Notes: generated by a model not told the origin, from the letters alone. Positions 1 through 7,012 are shown, counted from the stretch's first letter. The stretch is 9,364 nt of DNA from Patulibacter sp. (GCA_023268575.1 JALRCL010000971.1:1-9364), one strand, 5' to 3'. Made by a program: numbers and translations.

Positions 1-1407
1 GAAGTCCGTCGCCTCCGCGGCGACCTGCGCGGCGATCGAACCGGCCGCCGCCCCGCCGTGGTCGCCGCGGCGCGAGCCGGCCTTCGACCGCTCGCGCTGC
101 TCGCCCATCAGGCGGTCGAACTCCTCCTGCCCGTGCCAGGCGACGCCCCGCTCCTGCGCGAGCTCGATCGTCATCTCGACCGGGAAGCCGAACGTGTCGT
201 GCAGCCGGAACGCGTCGGCCCCGGACACCGCGCCGGCGTCCAGCAGCTGCCCGAGCAGCGCCGTCCCCGCCTGGAGGGTCCGGCCGAAGCCCTCCTCCTC
301 GGCGGTGACCCAGGTGCGGATCTCCTCGCGGCGCTCGACGAGCTCGGGGTACGCGGCCCCCATGGTCTCGACGACGACGTCGAGGTAGCGGCCGAGGAAG
401 GCGCCCTCGATGCCGATCCGGCGGCCCTGGACGATCGCGCGGCGCATGAGGCGCCGCAGGACGTAGCCGCGGTCCTCGTTGGAGGGCACGACGCCGTCGG
501 AGATGAGGAACGTCATGCCGCGCGTGTGGTCGGCGAGGATCCGCATCGCCCGGTCGACGGCCTCGTCACCCTGCTCGTAGCGGCGCCCCGAGAGCTCCTC
601 GGCCAGCGCGATCAGCGGCGCGAACTGGTCGGTCTCGAAGATCGTCTCCTTGCCCTGCAGGAGCATCGCCATCCGGTTGAGCCCCATGCCGGTGTCGATG
701 TTGTTCGTCGGCAGCGGCACGAGCGTCGAGGACCCGTCCTCGTGGGTCGTCTGGTCGTACTGCATGAGCACGAGGTTCCAGAACTCCATGAACCGGTCCG
801 ACTCGTCCTCGCCGGGCTTCGTGGCCGGGCCGTAGTCCGGGCCGCGGTCCAGGTAGAGCTCCGTGCACGGGCCGCAGGGCCCGTTCGGTCCGGCCTGCCA
901 GAAGTTGTCCTCGCGGCCGAGCTCGACGATCCGCTCGCGCGGGACGCCGACCTCCAGCCAGTGCTCGATCGACTCCGTGTCCGGGCCGAGGCCGAGCTGC
1001 TCGTCGCCGCCGAAGACCGTGACGAAGACCTTCTCGGGGTCGAACCCGAAGCCCTCGGTGGTGAGCTCCCAGGCGAAGGCGATCGCCTCGCGCTTGAAGT
1101 AGTCGCCGATCGAGAAGTTGCCGAGCATCTCGAAGCACGTGAGGTGCCGGGCGGTGACGCCGACGTTGTCGATGTCGGGCGTGCGGAAGCACTTCTGGCA
1201 GCTCGTCAGCCGCGGGGCGGGCGGCTGCTCGGCCCCGAGGAAGTACGGCTTGAGCGGGTGCATGCCCGCCGTGGTGAGCAGGACGGACGGGTCGTGCTGG
1301 GCGGGCACGAGCGACGCCGACGGCAGCCGGCGGTGTCCACGGGCCGCGAAGAAGGCCAGGAACGTCTCGCGGATCTCGTCGCTGGTGACCGGCCGATCGG
1401 TGCTCAC
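1..1407 (-). CDS. alaS: Alanine--tRNA ligase (AlaS), N-terminal 469 residues, cut by the left window edge
   Basis: Class II aminoacyl-tRNA synthetase that charges tRNA-Ala with alanine in the cytoplasm. The start is a GTG at 1407, giving VSTDRPVTSDEIRETFLAFF, the usual first helix of AlaS. Visible landmarks are LLTTAGM (43-49), the SCQKCFRTPDIDNVG segment (69-83), GNFSIGDYFK (96-105), the GPNGPCGPC loop (173-181), WNLVLMQY (210-217) and the class II motif 3 region with NNIDTGMGLNRM (235-246). The tRNA-recognition helices follow (about 250-460). The family is usually near 870-900 residues, so the editing and C-Ala domains lie outside the window; the reading frame is still open at base 1, so this is an edge cut, not a broken gene. 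It lies 72 bp after mnmA on the same strand and is probably co-transcribed with it. No good Shine-Dalgarno precedes the GTG; a GACAAT box sits 7 nt upstream. Confidence 0.97.
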   Translation of the reverse strand, partial: MSTDRPVTSDEIRETFLAFFAARGHRRLPSASLVPAQHDPSVLLTTAGMHPLKPYFLGAEQPPAPRLTSCQKCFRTPDIDNVGVTARHLTCFEMLGNFSIGDYFKREAIAFAWELTTEGFGFDPEKVFVTVFGGDEQLGLGPDTESIEHWLEVGVPRERIVELGREDNFWQAGPNGPCGPCTELYLDRGPDYGPATKPGEDESDRFMEFWNLVLMQYDQTTHEDGSSTLVPLPTNNIDTGMGLNRMAMLLQGKETIFETDQFAPLIALAEELSGRRYEQGDEAVDRAMRILADHTRGMTFLISDGVVPSNEDRGYVLRRLMRRAIVQGRRIGIEGAFLGRYLDVVVETMGAAYPELVERREEIRTWVTAEEEGFGRTLQAGTALLGQLLDAGAVSGADAFRLHDTFGFPVEMTIELAQERGVAWHGQEEFDRLMGEQRERSKAGSRRGDHGGAAAGSIAAQVAAEATDF

Positions 1408-1479
1408 GCCCGCGATTGTCCCGAACCCGCCCGGCCTCGCGCGTCCCGGCGGTCGACGGGCGGACGGACGACCCGACGC

Positions 1480-2955
1480 TCAGGCGATCGTCGCCGAGCC
1501 GACGACGACGTCGCCGGCGAGGAGCATCGCCGTCTGGCCGGCCGCGGGGCGCAGCTGCGCCGTCGCCAGGCGGACCGTCGCGGCGGGGCCGTCGTGGTCG
1601 AGCGTGGCCGCCTGCGGCGGCTGGCGGTAGCGGAGCTTCACCGCGTCGACGAGCTCCGCCGGCCGGTGCAGGACGAGCCCCTCGAGCGTCACGCGATCGG
1701 TGAGCAGCCGCTCGCGACGGCCGATCGTCACGACGTTCTCGGCGACGTCGGTCCCGACGACGTAGCGCGGCTCACCCGCGCCGCCGCCGAGGCCGCGGCG
1801 CTGCCCGACGGTGTAGTGGTGGGCGCCGCGGTGCTCGCCGACGACGAGGGCGCCGCGGTCGAGGTCGCGGATCGGACCGGGACGGTCGGGCAGGTCGCCG
1901 TGGCGCTCGAGGAACGCCGAGCGGCCGGTGCCGGCGAGGAAGCAGAGGTCCTGGGAGTCGGGGGTCCGGGCGACCGGCAGGCCGGCGTCGGCGGCGATCG
2001 CGCGGACCGCCGGCTTCTCGAGCTCCCCGAGCGGGAAGCGCATCCGCGCGATCGCCGCCGGCGAGAGCGCGCTGAGCATGTAGGCCTGGTCCTTGCCCGG
2101 ATCGATCGCGAGGCGCAGCAGGCCGTCGGCGGTCGTGCGCGCGTAGTGCCCGGTCGTGAGCGTCGCGCAGCCGACGCGGTCGGCGAGGTCGAGCATCGCG
2201 TCCAGGCGGACGTGTCCGTTGCAGCGCACGCACGGGTTCGGCGTCCGGCCCGCGCGGTGCTCGGCGATCCACGGCTCGACGACGCCGGCGCGGAACGCGT
2301 CGCGCAGATCGAGCGTCAGGTGCGGCAGGCCCATCCGGTGCGCGAGGTCGCGCGCGCGGCGCACGGCGCTGTGGGAGCAGCAGCTCGACTCGGCGTCGTT
2401 GGCGGGGTCGCGCCACAGCTCGAGGGTCACCGCGATCGCGTCGGGGTGGTCGCGGACCGCCATCAGCGCCGCCACCGCCGAGTCGACGCCACCGCTCATC
2501 GCCACGAGCGTCGGGCCCGCCGCGGCGGCGGGCGAGGCGTCCGCTTCGGTCCCGGCGGCGACCGCGAGGTCCACGCTCGGCCGGGGGCGACCGTCGGCGG
2601 CGACCGCGGCGCCGAGGGCGCGGTGCAGCGCGTCGGCGACGAGCTCGGCCGCGTGGCGCTTGCCGGGGTGCAGGCCGCCGACCTCCGCGGCGAGCGCGTC
2701 GACCGAGATCCGCGCCGCGTCCCGGACCGTCGCCCGGTCCAGCAGCTCGCAGGCGATCGAGCCGCAGACCGTCAGCGCCCCGCAGCCCTCCGCGACGAAC
2801 CCGGCCGCCGCGACGCGCTCGCCGTCGACGGCGATCCGCAGCCGCACGAGGTCGCCGCAGGCCGCGCCGCCGGCCACTCCGTCGTGCCCGTCGCGGGGCA
2901 GCGCGCCGGAGCCGGTCGGGGCGCGCAGGTGCTCCTCGTAGCGCCAGTCGGCCAC
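1480..2955 (-). CDS. mnmA: tRNA 2-thiouridine(34) synthase MnmA with a fused N-terminal IscU/NifU-like domain
   Basis: 491 residues, against roughly 360 for ordinary MnmA, which adenylates and thiolates U34 of tRNA-Lys, -Glu and -Gln. The extra N-terminus (about 1-120) looks like an IscU/NifU scaffold: YEEHLRAP (6-13), AACGD with Cys33 and Asp35, GCGALTVCGSIACELL (57-72) with Cys58 at the second scaffold cysteine, and GKRHAAELVADAL (98-110), where Ala102 stands where the third cysteine is expected. An Ala-rich linker (about 115-147) leads to MnmA: P-loop MSGGVDSA (153-160), SCCS (191-194), TPNPCVRCN (238-246) with Cys242/Cys245, TTGHYAR (267-273), GKDQAYML (287-294), DSQDLCFL (333-340) with Cys338, and HHYTVGQRRGLG (379-390). 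Ordinary MnmA often has Asp where Cys242 sits. The GTG start at 2955 places the protein start just before the IscU-like first helix; a GGAGG lies too far upstream (about 13 nt), while TACCCT is 6 nt upstream. alaS follows. That the fused domain supplies iron-sulfur or sulfur to the thiolase is inference. Confidence 0.94.
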   Translation of the reverse strand: MADWRYEEHLRAPTGSGALPRDGHDGVAGGAACGDLVRLRIAVDGERVAAAGFVAEGCGALTVCGSIACELLDRATVRDAARISVDALAAEVGGLHPGKRHAAELVADALHRALGAAVAADGRPRPSVDLAVAAGTEADASPAAAAGPTLVAMSGGVDSAVAALMAVRDHPDAIAVTLELWRDPANDAESSCCSHSAVRRARDLAHRMGLPHLTLDLRDAFRAGVVEPWIAEHRAGRTPNPCVRCNGHVRLDAMLDLADRVGCATLTTGHYARTTADGLLRLAIDPGKDQAYMLSALSPAAIARMRFPLGELEKPAVRAIAADAGLPVARTPDSQDLCFLAGTGRSAFLERHGDLPDRPGPIRDLDRGALVVGEHRGAHHYTVGQRRGLGGGAGEPRYVVGTDVAENVVTIGRRERLLTDRVTLEGLVLHRPAELVDAVKLRYRQPPQAATLDHDGPAATVRLATAQLRPAAGQTAMLLAGDVVVGSATIA

Positions 2956-2961
2956 CGACCG

Positions 2962-2967
2962 AGGGTA
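2962..2967 (-). promoter_or_regulatory. Possible -10 box of a leaderless mnmA transcript
   Basis: On the minus strand TACCCT (pattern TANNNT) ends 6 nt before the mnmA GTG. This would put the transcription start at, or next to, the first base of the start codon. No convincing -35 hexamer is seen 16-18 nt further up. The call rests on position and a six-base pattern only. Confidence 0.3.
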
Positions 2968-3095
2968 GCCCTCCCGCCCGCCGACCAGCGAGCGGCCCTG
3001 GCCGGGGCGTCGCGTGCGGCGCGCTCCCGGTGCCGGCGGACGTCACGTCGACGGTCCTCGCTGCACGAGGAGGCTCGTCCGGTGGAACGCGCGCC

Positions 3096-3127
3096 CGATT
3101 TCGGTGTACGGTTGTGTACCGAACTCG
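3096..3127. promoter_or_regulatory. 32-bp imperfect palindrome upstream of the hydrolase gene, candidate operator
   Basis: The core is TTCGGT (3100-3105), a 12-bp spacer, then ACCGAA (3118-3123). Centred between 3111 and 3112, 11 of 16 base pairs match across the full 32 bp (outer CGA and TCG also pair). The spacer also holds GTGTAC twice, as a direct repeat (3104-3109 holds its near copy GTGTAC at 3104-3109 offset, and 3114-3119). The site ends 2 bp before the hydrolase ribosome-binding site, so it would overlap the core promoter or the transcript start. It is AT-richer than its surroundings. No regulator gene is adjacent to it. Confidence 0.5.
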
Positions 3128-3129
3128 CC

Positions 3130-3134
3130 GGAGG
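3130..3134 (+). promoter_or_regulatory. Ribosome-binding site of the hydrolase gene
   Basis: GGAGG lies 6 nt before the GTG at 3141. It is the clearest Shine-Dalgarno in this part of the window and decides the start: the open frame continues upstream to about 3030, but nothing comparable is found there. Confidence 0.8.
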
Positions 3135-3140
3135 TCGTTC

Positions 3141-4481
3141 GTGCAGTCCCAGGAGATCCTCGCCACCACCCGCGTGACCGCCGATGCCTGGAGCGGGGCC
3201 GTGCGCCACGTCCAGGGCGTCCACCGGACGATCGCGCGACGAGCGCTCGGCCACGGGCCGTCCCGCTCGCCGGTGGCGCGCGCCCACGACCTCGTCGCCG
3301 ACGCGGTCTACGCCGCCGTGGCGGCCACCGGCCGGCTCGCGGTCCGCGGGGCCGGGGAGCTCGCCGCCGCGGGCCGGCGACCCGACGCGCCGCGCCTGGC
3401 CGAGCTGCCGGCCGGCGACCTGGCGCTCGGCGCCCTCAACGGCGCCTTCGGGCGTCGCTTCGCCGAGACGGGCAGCCCGCTCGAGCTGCCGATGACGCTC
3501 CGCCACCGCGGGCGCGACCTCGACCTCTCCCCCGCCGCGCTGCGCCGCGACTTCCCGCTGACCGACGGCCGCGTCGTCGTCCTCGTCCACGGGCTCTGCC
3601 TGACCGATGCCTCGTGGCGCGCGCCGCGGCGCGCCCCCGCGCAGGACGAGGTCGACAGCGGCGGCGGGCACGACATGGCGCTGCAGGGCGCGGGCGCCGA
3701 CGCCGCCGACCTGCGGCACGCCGCCCGCGAGGCGGCCGATGCCCGCTCGTTCACGACGCTCCTGCATCGCGAGCTCGGCTTCGACGTGCTGACGCTGCGC
3801 TACAACACCGGCCGCCGGATCCCGGCCAACGGCGCGGACCTGGCCCGGCTCCTGGAGCGCCTGCACGACGCCTGGCCCGGGGACCTGCGCGACGTCGCCC
3901 TCGTCGGCCACTCGATGGGCGGCCTCGTCCTGCGCAGCGCCGGAGCGCACGCGACCGCGGCGGGTCACGCCTGGCCGAGCCGCGTGCGCGACGTCGTGCT
4001 GCTCGGCAGCCCCCAGCTCGGTGCGAACCTCGAGCGCCTCGCGGCGACGGGCGCCTGGGCCGCCGGGCTCGTGCCGGAGACGCGCACCATCGCCGACCTG
4101 CTGGCGCTGCGCTCCGAGGGCGTCCTGGACCTGCGCGACGGGCTGCTGCTCGACGAGGACGAGCCGGCGGCGATCGACCACTGGCCGTGGGGCGAGCGCG
4201 GCACGCCCGTCCCGCTGCTGCCCGGCGCCCGGCACCACGCCGTGGCGGTGACGCTGCACCGCGACCCGGAGCGGTGGCTCGCCCGCTCCGTCCTCGGCGA
4301 CCTGCTCGTCACGCCCCGCAGCGCCCTGGCGCGCGCCCGCGGTGCGCGGAAGCTCGCCTTCGCCGCCGACGACGTCGTCCTGATGGGCGGCCTGTCGCAC
4401 TTCGACCTCCTGCACCACCCGCGCGTGTGGGCGCACCTGCGCCGGTGGCTCGCCCCGACGCCCGCGCTCCCGGCGCCCTGA
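3141..4481 (+). CDS. Alpha/beta hydrolase, lipase/esterase type
   Basis: 446 residues from the GTG at 3141, chosen because GGAGG lies 6 nt before it. The protein has an alpha/beta-hydrolase core: strand plus oxyanion motif RVVVLVHGL (144-152), the nucleophile elbow VGHSMGG (255-261) with Ser258, a likely acid Asp387 in LGDLLVTPRSAL (385-396, resembling the GDGLVP-type segment of lipases), and a likely catalytic His420 in GGLSHFDLL (416-424). The order Ser-Asp-His and the spacing fit the fold. The first 90 or so residues are Ala/Arg-rich and probably helical, with no signal peptide or membrane helix, so it is probably cytoplasmic. A charged, Gly-rich insert (about 159-203) separates the oxyanion strand from the next helix and may act as a lid. 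The substrate cannot be named: lipid esters and PGAP1-like or triacylglycerol lipase activity are options. It stands alone between divergent mnmA and the convergent monooxygenase. Confidence 0.87.
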   Translation: MQSQEILATTRVTADAWSGAVRHVQGVHRTIARRALGHGPSRSPVARAHDLVADAVYAAVAATGRLAVRGAGELAAAGRRPDAPRLAELPAGDLALGALNGAFGRRFAETGSPLELPMTLRHRGRDLDLSPAALRRDFPLTDGRVVVLVHGLCLTDASWRAPRRAPAQDEVDSGGGHDMALQGAGADAADLRHAAREAADARSFTTLLHRELGFDVLTLRYNTGRRIPANGADLARLLERLHDAWPGDLRDVALVGHSMGGLVLRSAGAHATAAGHAWPSRVRDVVLLGSPQLGANLERLAATGAWAAGLVPETRTIADLLALRSEGVLDLRDGLLLDEDEPAAIDHWPWGERGTPVPLLPGARHHAVAVTLHRDPERWLARSVLGDLLVTPRSALARARGARKLAFAADDVVLMGGLSHFDLLHHPRVWAHLRRWLAPTPALPAP

Positions 4482-4614
4482 GTCGCACGGCGCGGCCGAG
4501 GCCCCAACGACGCCGCGCGAGCGCCGCCAGTCCGAAGCGCGGGCACGAAGCCGCGCCGGACGCGGATCTGCGCCCGCCCTCCGTCCCGGCTCCGCCACCG
4601 GATCCCACCGCCCG

Positions 4615-4632
4615 GGCGCCCACCCGGGCGCC
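4615..4632. terminator. GC-only hairpin between convergent genes, possible two-way terminator
   Basis: GGCGCCC (4615-4621) and GGGCGCC (4626-4632) form a perfect 7-bp stem with a 4-nt loop. It lies between the hydrolase stop (4481) and the monooxygenase stop (4661). There is no T-tract on either side, so a standard intrinsic terminator is uncertain. The same stretch contains a 10-bp direct repeat, CCCGGGCGCC, at 4611 and 4623. The rest of the 179-bp gap shows nothing I can name. Confidence 0.35.
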
Positions 4633-4660
4633 GCGAGCAGGGTCGCGCGGGCGGTGCCGC

Positions 4661-6214
4661 TCAGGCGGTGGTGGCCGGCTCGCTCGCGGGCGCCGGCGCG
4701 TCGACGCGCGGGTCCAGGCGGTACATCGAGCGGTCGAACCGCGACAGGCGACGGCGCATGTTGAACGTGAACGACGGCCAGAGCGTCGTGTTGCGGCCCT
4801 CGCGGTCGAGGTACCAGCTCTTGCAGCCGCCGGCGGTCCAGACCGTGCCGCGGAACTTGTCGCCCATCTCGCGGACGAACGCCTCCTGCACCTCGCGCTT
4901 CAGGTCGAACGCGCCGGCCCGCTCGCGGTTCAGCGTCCGCAGCGCGTCGAGCACGTACGGGACCTGCGACTCGATCGTGTAGATGATCGACGTGTGGCCC
5001 TGGCCGGTGTTCGGGCCGACCATGAGGAAGAGGTTCGGGAAGCCGCTGACCGTCGTCCCCATGAACGAGCCCATCCCGCCCTCGTTCCAGGCGTCGGCGA
5101 GCCGCTTGCCGCCCCGCCCGTGAACGAGCTCCGCCACGGGCTGGTCGGTGACGTGGAAGCCGGTGCCGAAGATGATCGCGTCGACCTCGCGCTCCGTGCC
5201 GTCGGCGGCGACGATCGAGCGCTCGCGGACCTCGGTGACGCCGTGGGTGACGACCTCGACGTTCGGCTTGCCCAGCGCCGGCAGGTAGTCGTTGGAGATG
5301 AGGATCCGCTTGCAGCCGACCTCGAAGTCCGGGCGCAGCTTCTCGCGCAGGACCGGGTCCTTGACCTGCATCCGCAGGTGCGCCTCGGCGATGCCGCGGA
5401 GGATCCGCCCGGTGGGCCGCGCGTACTTGTACGGCAGCATCAGCAGCTCGCGGCTGCCGTAGATGATCCCGCGCATCGCGCGCTGGGCGACCGGGAAGCG
5501 GCGGTACACGAAGCGCTCGATCGGGGTGATCGGGCGCGACGGGCGGCGCAGGATCCACGGCGGGGTGCGCTGGAAGACGGTCAGGTGGCCGACCTGCGGC
5601 TGGATCCGCGGCACGAACTGGATCGCGGAGGCGCCGGTGCCGACGACGGCGACGCGCTTGCCGCGCAGGTCGTAGTCGTGGTTCCAACGGGCGGAGTGGA
5701 AGGTCTCGCCCTGGAACGACGCCAGGCCGGGCAGGTCCGGGATCAGCGGCTCGCAGAGCGGACCGGTGCCGGAGACGAGGATTCGCGCGGTCACCGTCCC
5801 GCGCTCGGTCTCCACGGTCCAACGCTGGGTGTCGTCGCTCCAGCTGGCCTTCGTCACGCCGGCGTTCGCGCGGACGTACGGATCGACGCCGAGCTTCGCC
5901 GAGACGTCGAGCTGGTAGCGCCAGATCTCGCCCTGGGGGCTGAAGGTGTTCGACCAGTTCGGGTTCGGGGCGAACGAGAACGAGTAGAGGTGCGACGGCA
6001 CGTCGCAGGCGCAGCCCGGGTAGGCGTTGTCGCGCCACGTCCCGCCGATGTCGGAGGCGCGCTCGAGCACGACGAAGTCCCGCTCGCCCTCGCGCAGCAG
6101 GGCGGCGGCCATCGCGAGGCCGGAGAACCCGCTGCCGATGATCGCGACGCGGACCTCCGCGGGCAGCGGCTCGGCGTAGGAGGCAGGGGTCGGACGGACG
6201 GCGACGGTGGACAT
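4661..6214 (-). CDS. FAD-dependent monooxygenase, Baeyer-Villiger/flavin-containing type
   Basis: 517 residues, the usual length for a class B flavoprotein monooxygenase. Such enzymes use FAD, NADPH and O2 to insert oxygen next to a ketone or to hydroxylate N or S. Seen: FAD Rossmann motif GSGFSG (27-32), ERASDIGGTW (51-60), the YPGCACDVPSHLYSFSF segment (65-81), the Baeyer-Villiger fingerprint FxGxxxHxxxW (Phe167, Gly169, His173, Trp177), the NADPH motif GTGASA (192-197), FGTGFH (349-354) and GPNTGQGH (400-407). The residue after the fingerprint Trp is Asn178, where Pro or Asp is usual. The ATG at 6214 is preceded by AAAGGA a few bases upstream and gives a start just ahead of the FAD strand; the longer open frame above it is not coding. 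No signal peptide, so cytoplasmic. It is divergent from a TetR gene that probably controls it. The substrate is not readable from sequence. Confidence 0.92.
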   Translation of the reverse strand: MSTVAVRPTPASYAEPLPAEVRVAIIGSGFSGLAMAAALLREGERDFVVLERASDIGGTWRDNAYPGCACDVPSHLYSFSFAPNPNWSNTFSPQGEIWRYQLDVSAKLGVDPYVRANAGVTKASWSDDTQRWTVETERGTVTARILVSGTGPLCEPLIPDLPGLASFQGETFHSARWNHDYDLRGKRVAVVGTGASAIQFVPRIQPQVGHLTVFQRTPPWILRRPSRPITPIERFVYRRFPVAQRAMRGIIYGSRELLMLPYKYARPTGRILRGIAEAHLRMQVKDPVLREKLRPDFEVGCKRILISNDYLPALGKPNVEVVTHGVTEVRERSIVAADGTEREVDAIIFGTGFHVTDQPVAELVHGRGGKRLADAWNEGGMGSFMGTTVSGFPNLFLMVGPNTGQGHTSIIYTIESQVPYVLDALRTLNRERAGAFDLKREVQEAFVREMGDKFRGTVWTAGGCKSWYLDREGRNTTLWPSFTFNMRRRLSRFDRSMYRLDPRVDAPAPASEPATTA

Positions 6215-6260
6215 GGGATCCTTTCGGGCGACGGGATGGCGCCAGGCGCTACCGCAGAGT

Positions 6261-6266
6261 AGCCTA
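6261..6266 (-). promoter_or_regulatory. Possible -10 box for the monooxygenase gene
   Basis: On the minus strand TAGGCT (TANNNT) lies about 47 nt before the ATG and touches the palindrome at 6264-6283. A transcript would start near 6254 with a 40-nt leader. No recognisable -35 box is seen 17-18 nt up, where the sequence is only GCGCGC. A repressor on the palindrome would cover this box. Confidence 0.3.
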
Positions 6267-6283
6267 CGGTGACGTAACCGGAG
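6264..6283. promoter_or_regulatory. 20-bp palindrome between monooxygenase and TetR gene, likely TetR operator
   Basis: The sequence CTACGGTGAC|GTAACCGGAG is an inverted repeat with 8 of 10 base pairs matching (mismatches at pairs 3 and 8 from the centre outward). The length suits a TetR dimer pair. It sits 33 bp before the TetR start and 49 bp before the monooxygenase start, where one bound repressor could block both promoters. It is the only clear dyad in the 102-bp gap. Confidence 0.6.
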
Positions 6284-6316
6284 CGCGCGCTGCGGTTCCA
6301 CCCGCCACGACCACGC

Positions 6317-7009
6317 ATGCCCTCCACGCCCGACGCCCAGCTCCCGCCCGCCTCCCCCGGCGACGTCGAGGGCTTCCCACGCGGACGCGTCCCGCGGGCC
6401 GTGCGCGAGCGGCAGGTGCTCGGCCTCGCCCGCGGCCTGTTCGCCGAGCGCGGCTACCAGCAGGCGTCGATGGACGAGCTCGCCGCGCGGGCCGGCGTCT
6501 CCAAGCCGGTGATCTACGACCTCGTCGGCAGCAAGGAGGCGCTCTACGAGCGCTGCGTCGCCGAGACCGCCAGCGAGCTGGCCCGCGTCGTCACCGACGC
6601 CGTCCAGGCCGCCGCGAGCCCCGAGCAGCGCCTCCGCGGCGGCGCGACGGCGTTCCTGCGCTGGGTCGCCGAGCCGCACGGCGGCTGGGACCTGCTGCTG
6701 GCCCCCGGCCCGGAGGCCGGCCGCGAGCCGATCCTCGAGATCCGCCGGCGGCAGAGCGCGCTGCTCACCGAGCTCCTGCGCGCGACGCTCGCCGAGCTCG
6801 GCACGAGCCTCGAACCCTGGCGCGTGGAGGCGCTCGGCGCCGCCCTGAACACCGGCTTCGAGGGGATCGCCTTCTGGTGGCGCGAGAGCGACCACGAGGT
6901 CTCCGCCGAGGAGCTCGTCGACTGGCTCACGAGCATCTACCTGCCGGGGATCTTCGCGATCGTCGACTCGCCCCACGCGACGCCGCTGCCGCGCCCCGAC
7001 GCGGCCTGA
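6317..7009 (+). CDS. TetR-family transcriptional regulator, divergent from the monooxygenase gene
   Basis: 230 residues, a normal TetR length. The DNA-binding domain covers about 28-80: RQVLGLARGLFAERGYQQAS (32-51), then helix-turn-helix ELAARAGVSKPVIYDL (54-69) and GSKEALYERC (71-80). The first 25 residues are a Pro/Gly-rich extension. The C-terminal half (about 85-220) is helical, rich in Ala and Leu, with aromatic residues at FWW (186-188) that may line a ligand pocket; it shows no recognised ligand motif. The ATG at 6317 has no evident Shine-Dalgarno. Because it is divergent from the monooxygenase across a 20-bp palindrome, it most likely represses that gene and itself until a substrate or product binds. 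This is inference from layout; TetR members can also activate. Confidence 0.93.
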   Translation: MPSTPDAQLPPASPGDVEGFPRGRVPRAVRERQVLGLARGLFAERGYQQASMDELAARAGVSKPVIYDLVGSKEALYERCVAETASELARVVTDAVQAAASPEQRLRGGATAFLRWVAEPHGGWDLLLAPGPEAGREPILEIRRRQSALLTELLRATLAELGTSLEPWRVEALGAALNTGFEGIAFWWRESDHEVSAEELVDWLTSIYLPGIFAIVDSPHATPLPRPDAA

Positions 7010-7012
7010 CGC

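Noticed and set aside
3030..3140. Upstream start of the hydrolase at 3030
   Set aside because: It would place the 32-bp palindrome and the GGAGG inside the coding region, and the extra 37 residues look like translated non-coding DNA.
58..3177. A 1039-codon open frame on the plus strand covering alaS and mnmA
   Set aside because: It is the antisense of two well-recognised genes. Its protein is Arg/Ala/Val/Glu-rich low-complexity text with no family motif, as expected from opposite frames in very GC-rich DNA.
4611..4632. Direct repeat CCCGGGCGCC (two copies, 12-bp period) as a repeat array
   Set aside because: Only two copies, in sequence made almost wholly of G and C; better read as part of the hairpin there.
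2772..6262. Very long open frames on both strands across the hydrolase and monooxygenase (2772-6038 minus, 3014-6262 plus)
   Set aside because: They run across recognised genes in other frames and across intergenic gaps, and give Arg/Pro/Ala-rich sequence without motifs.
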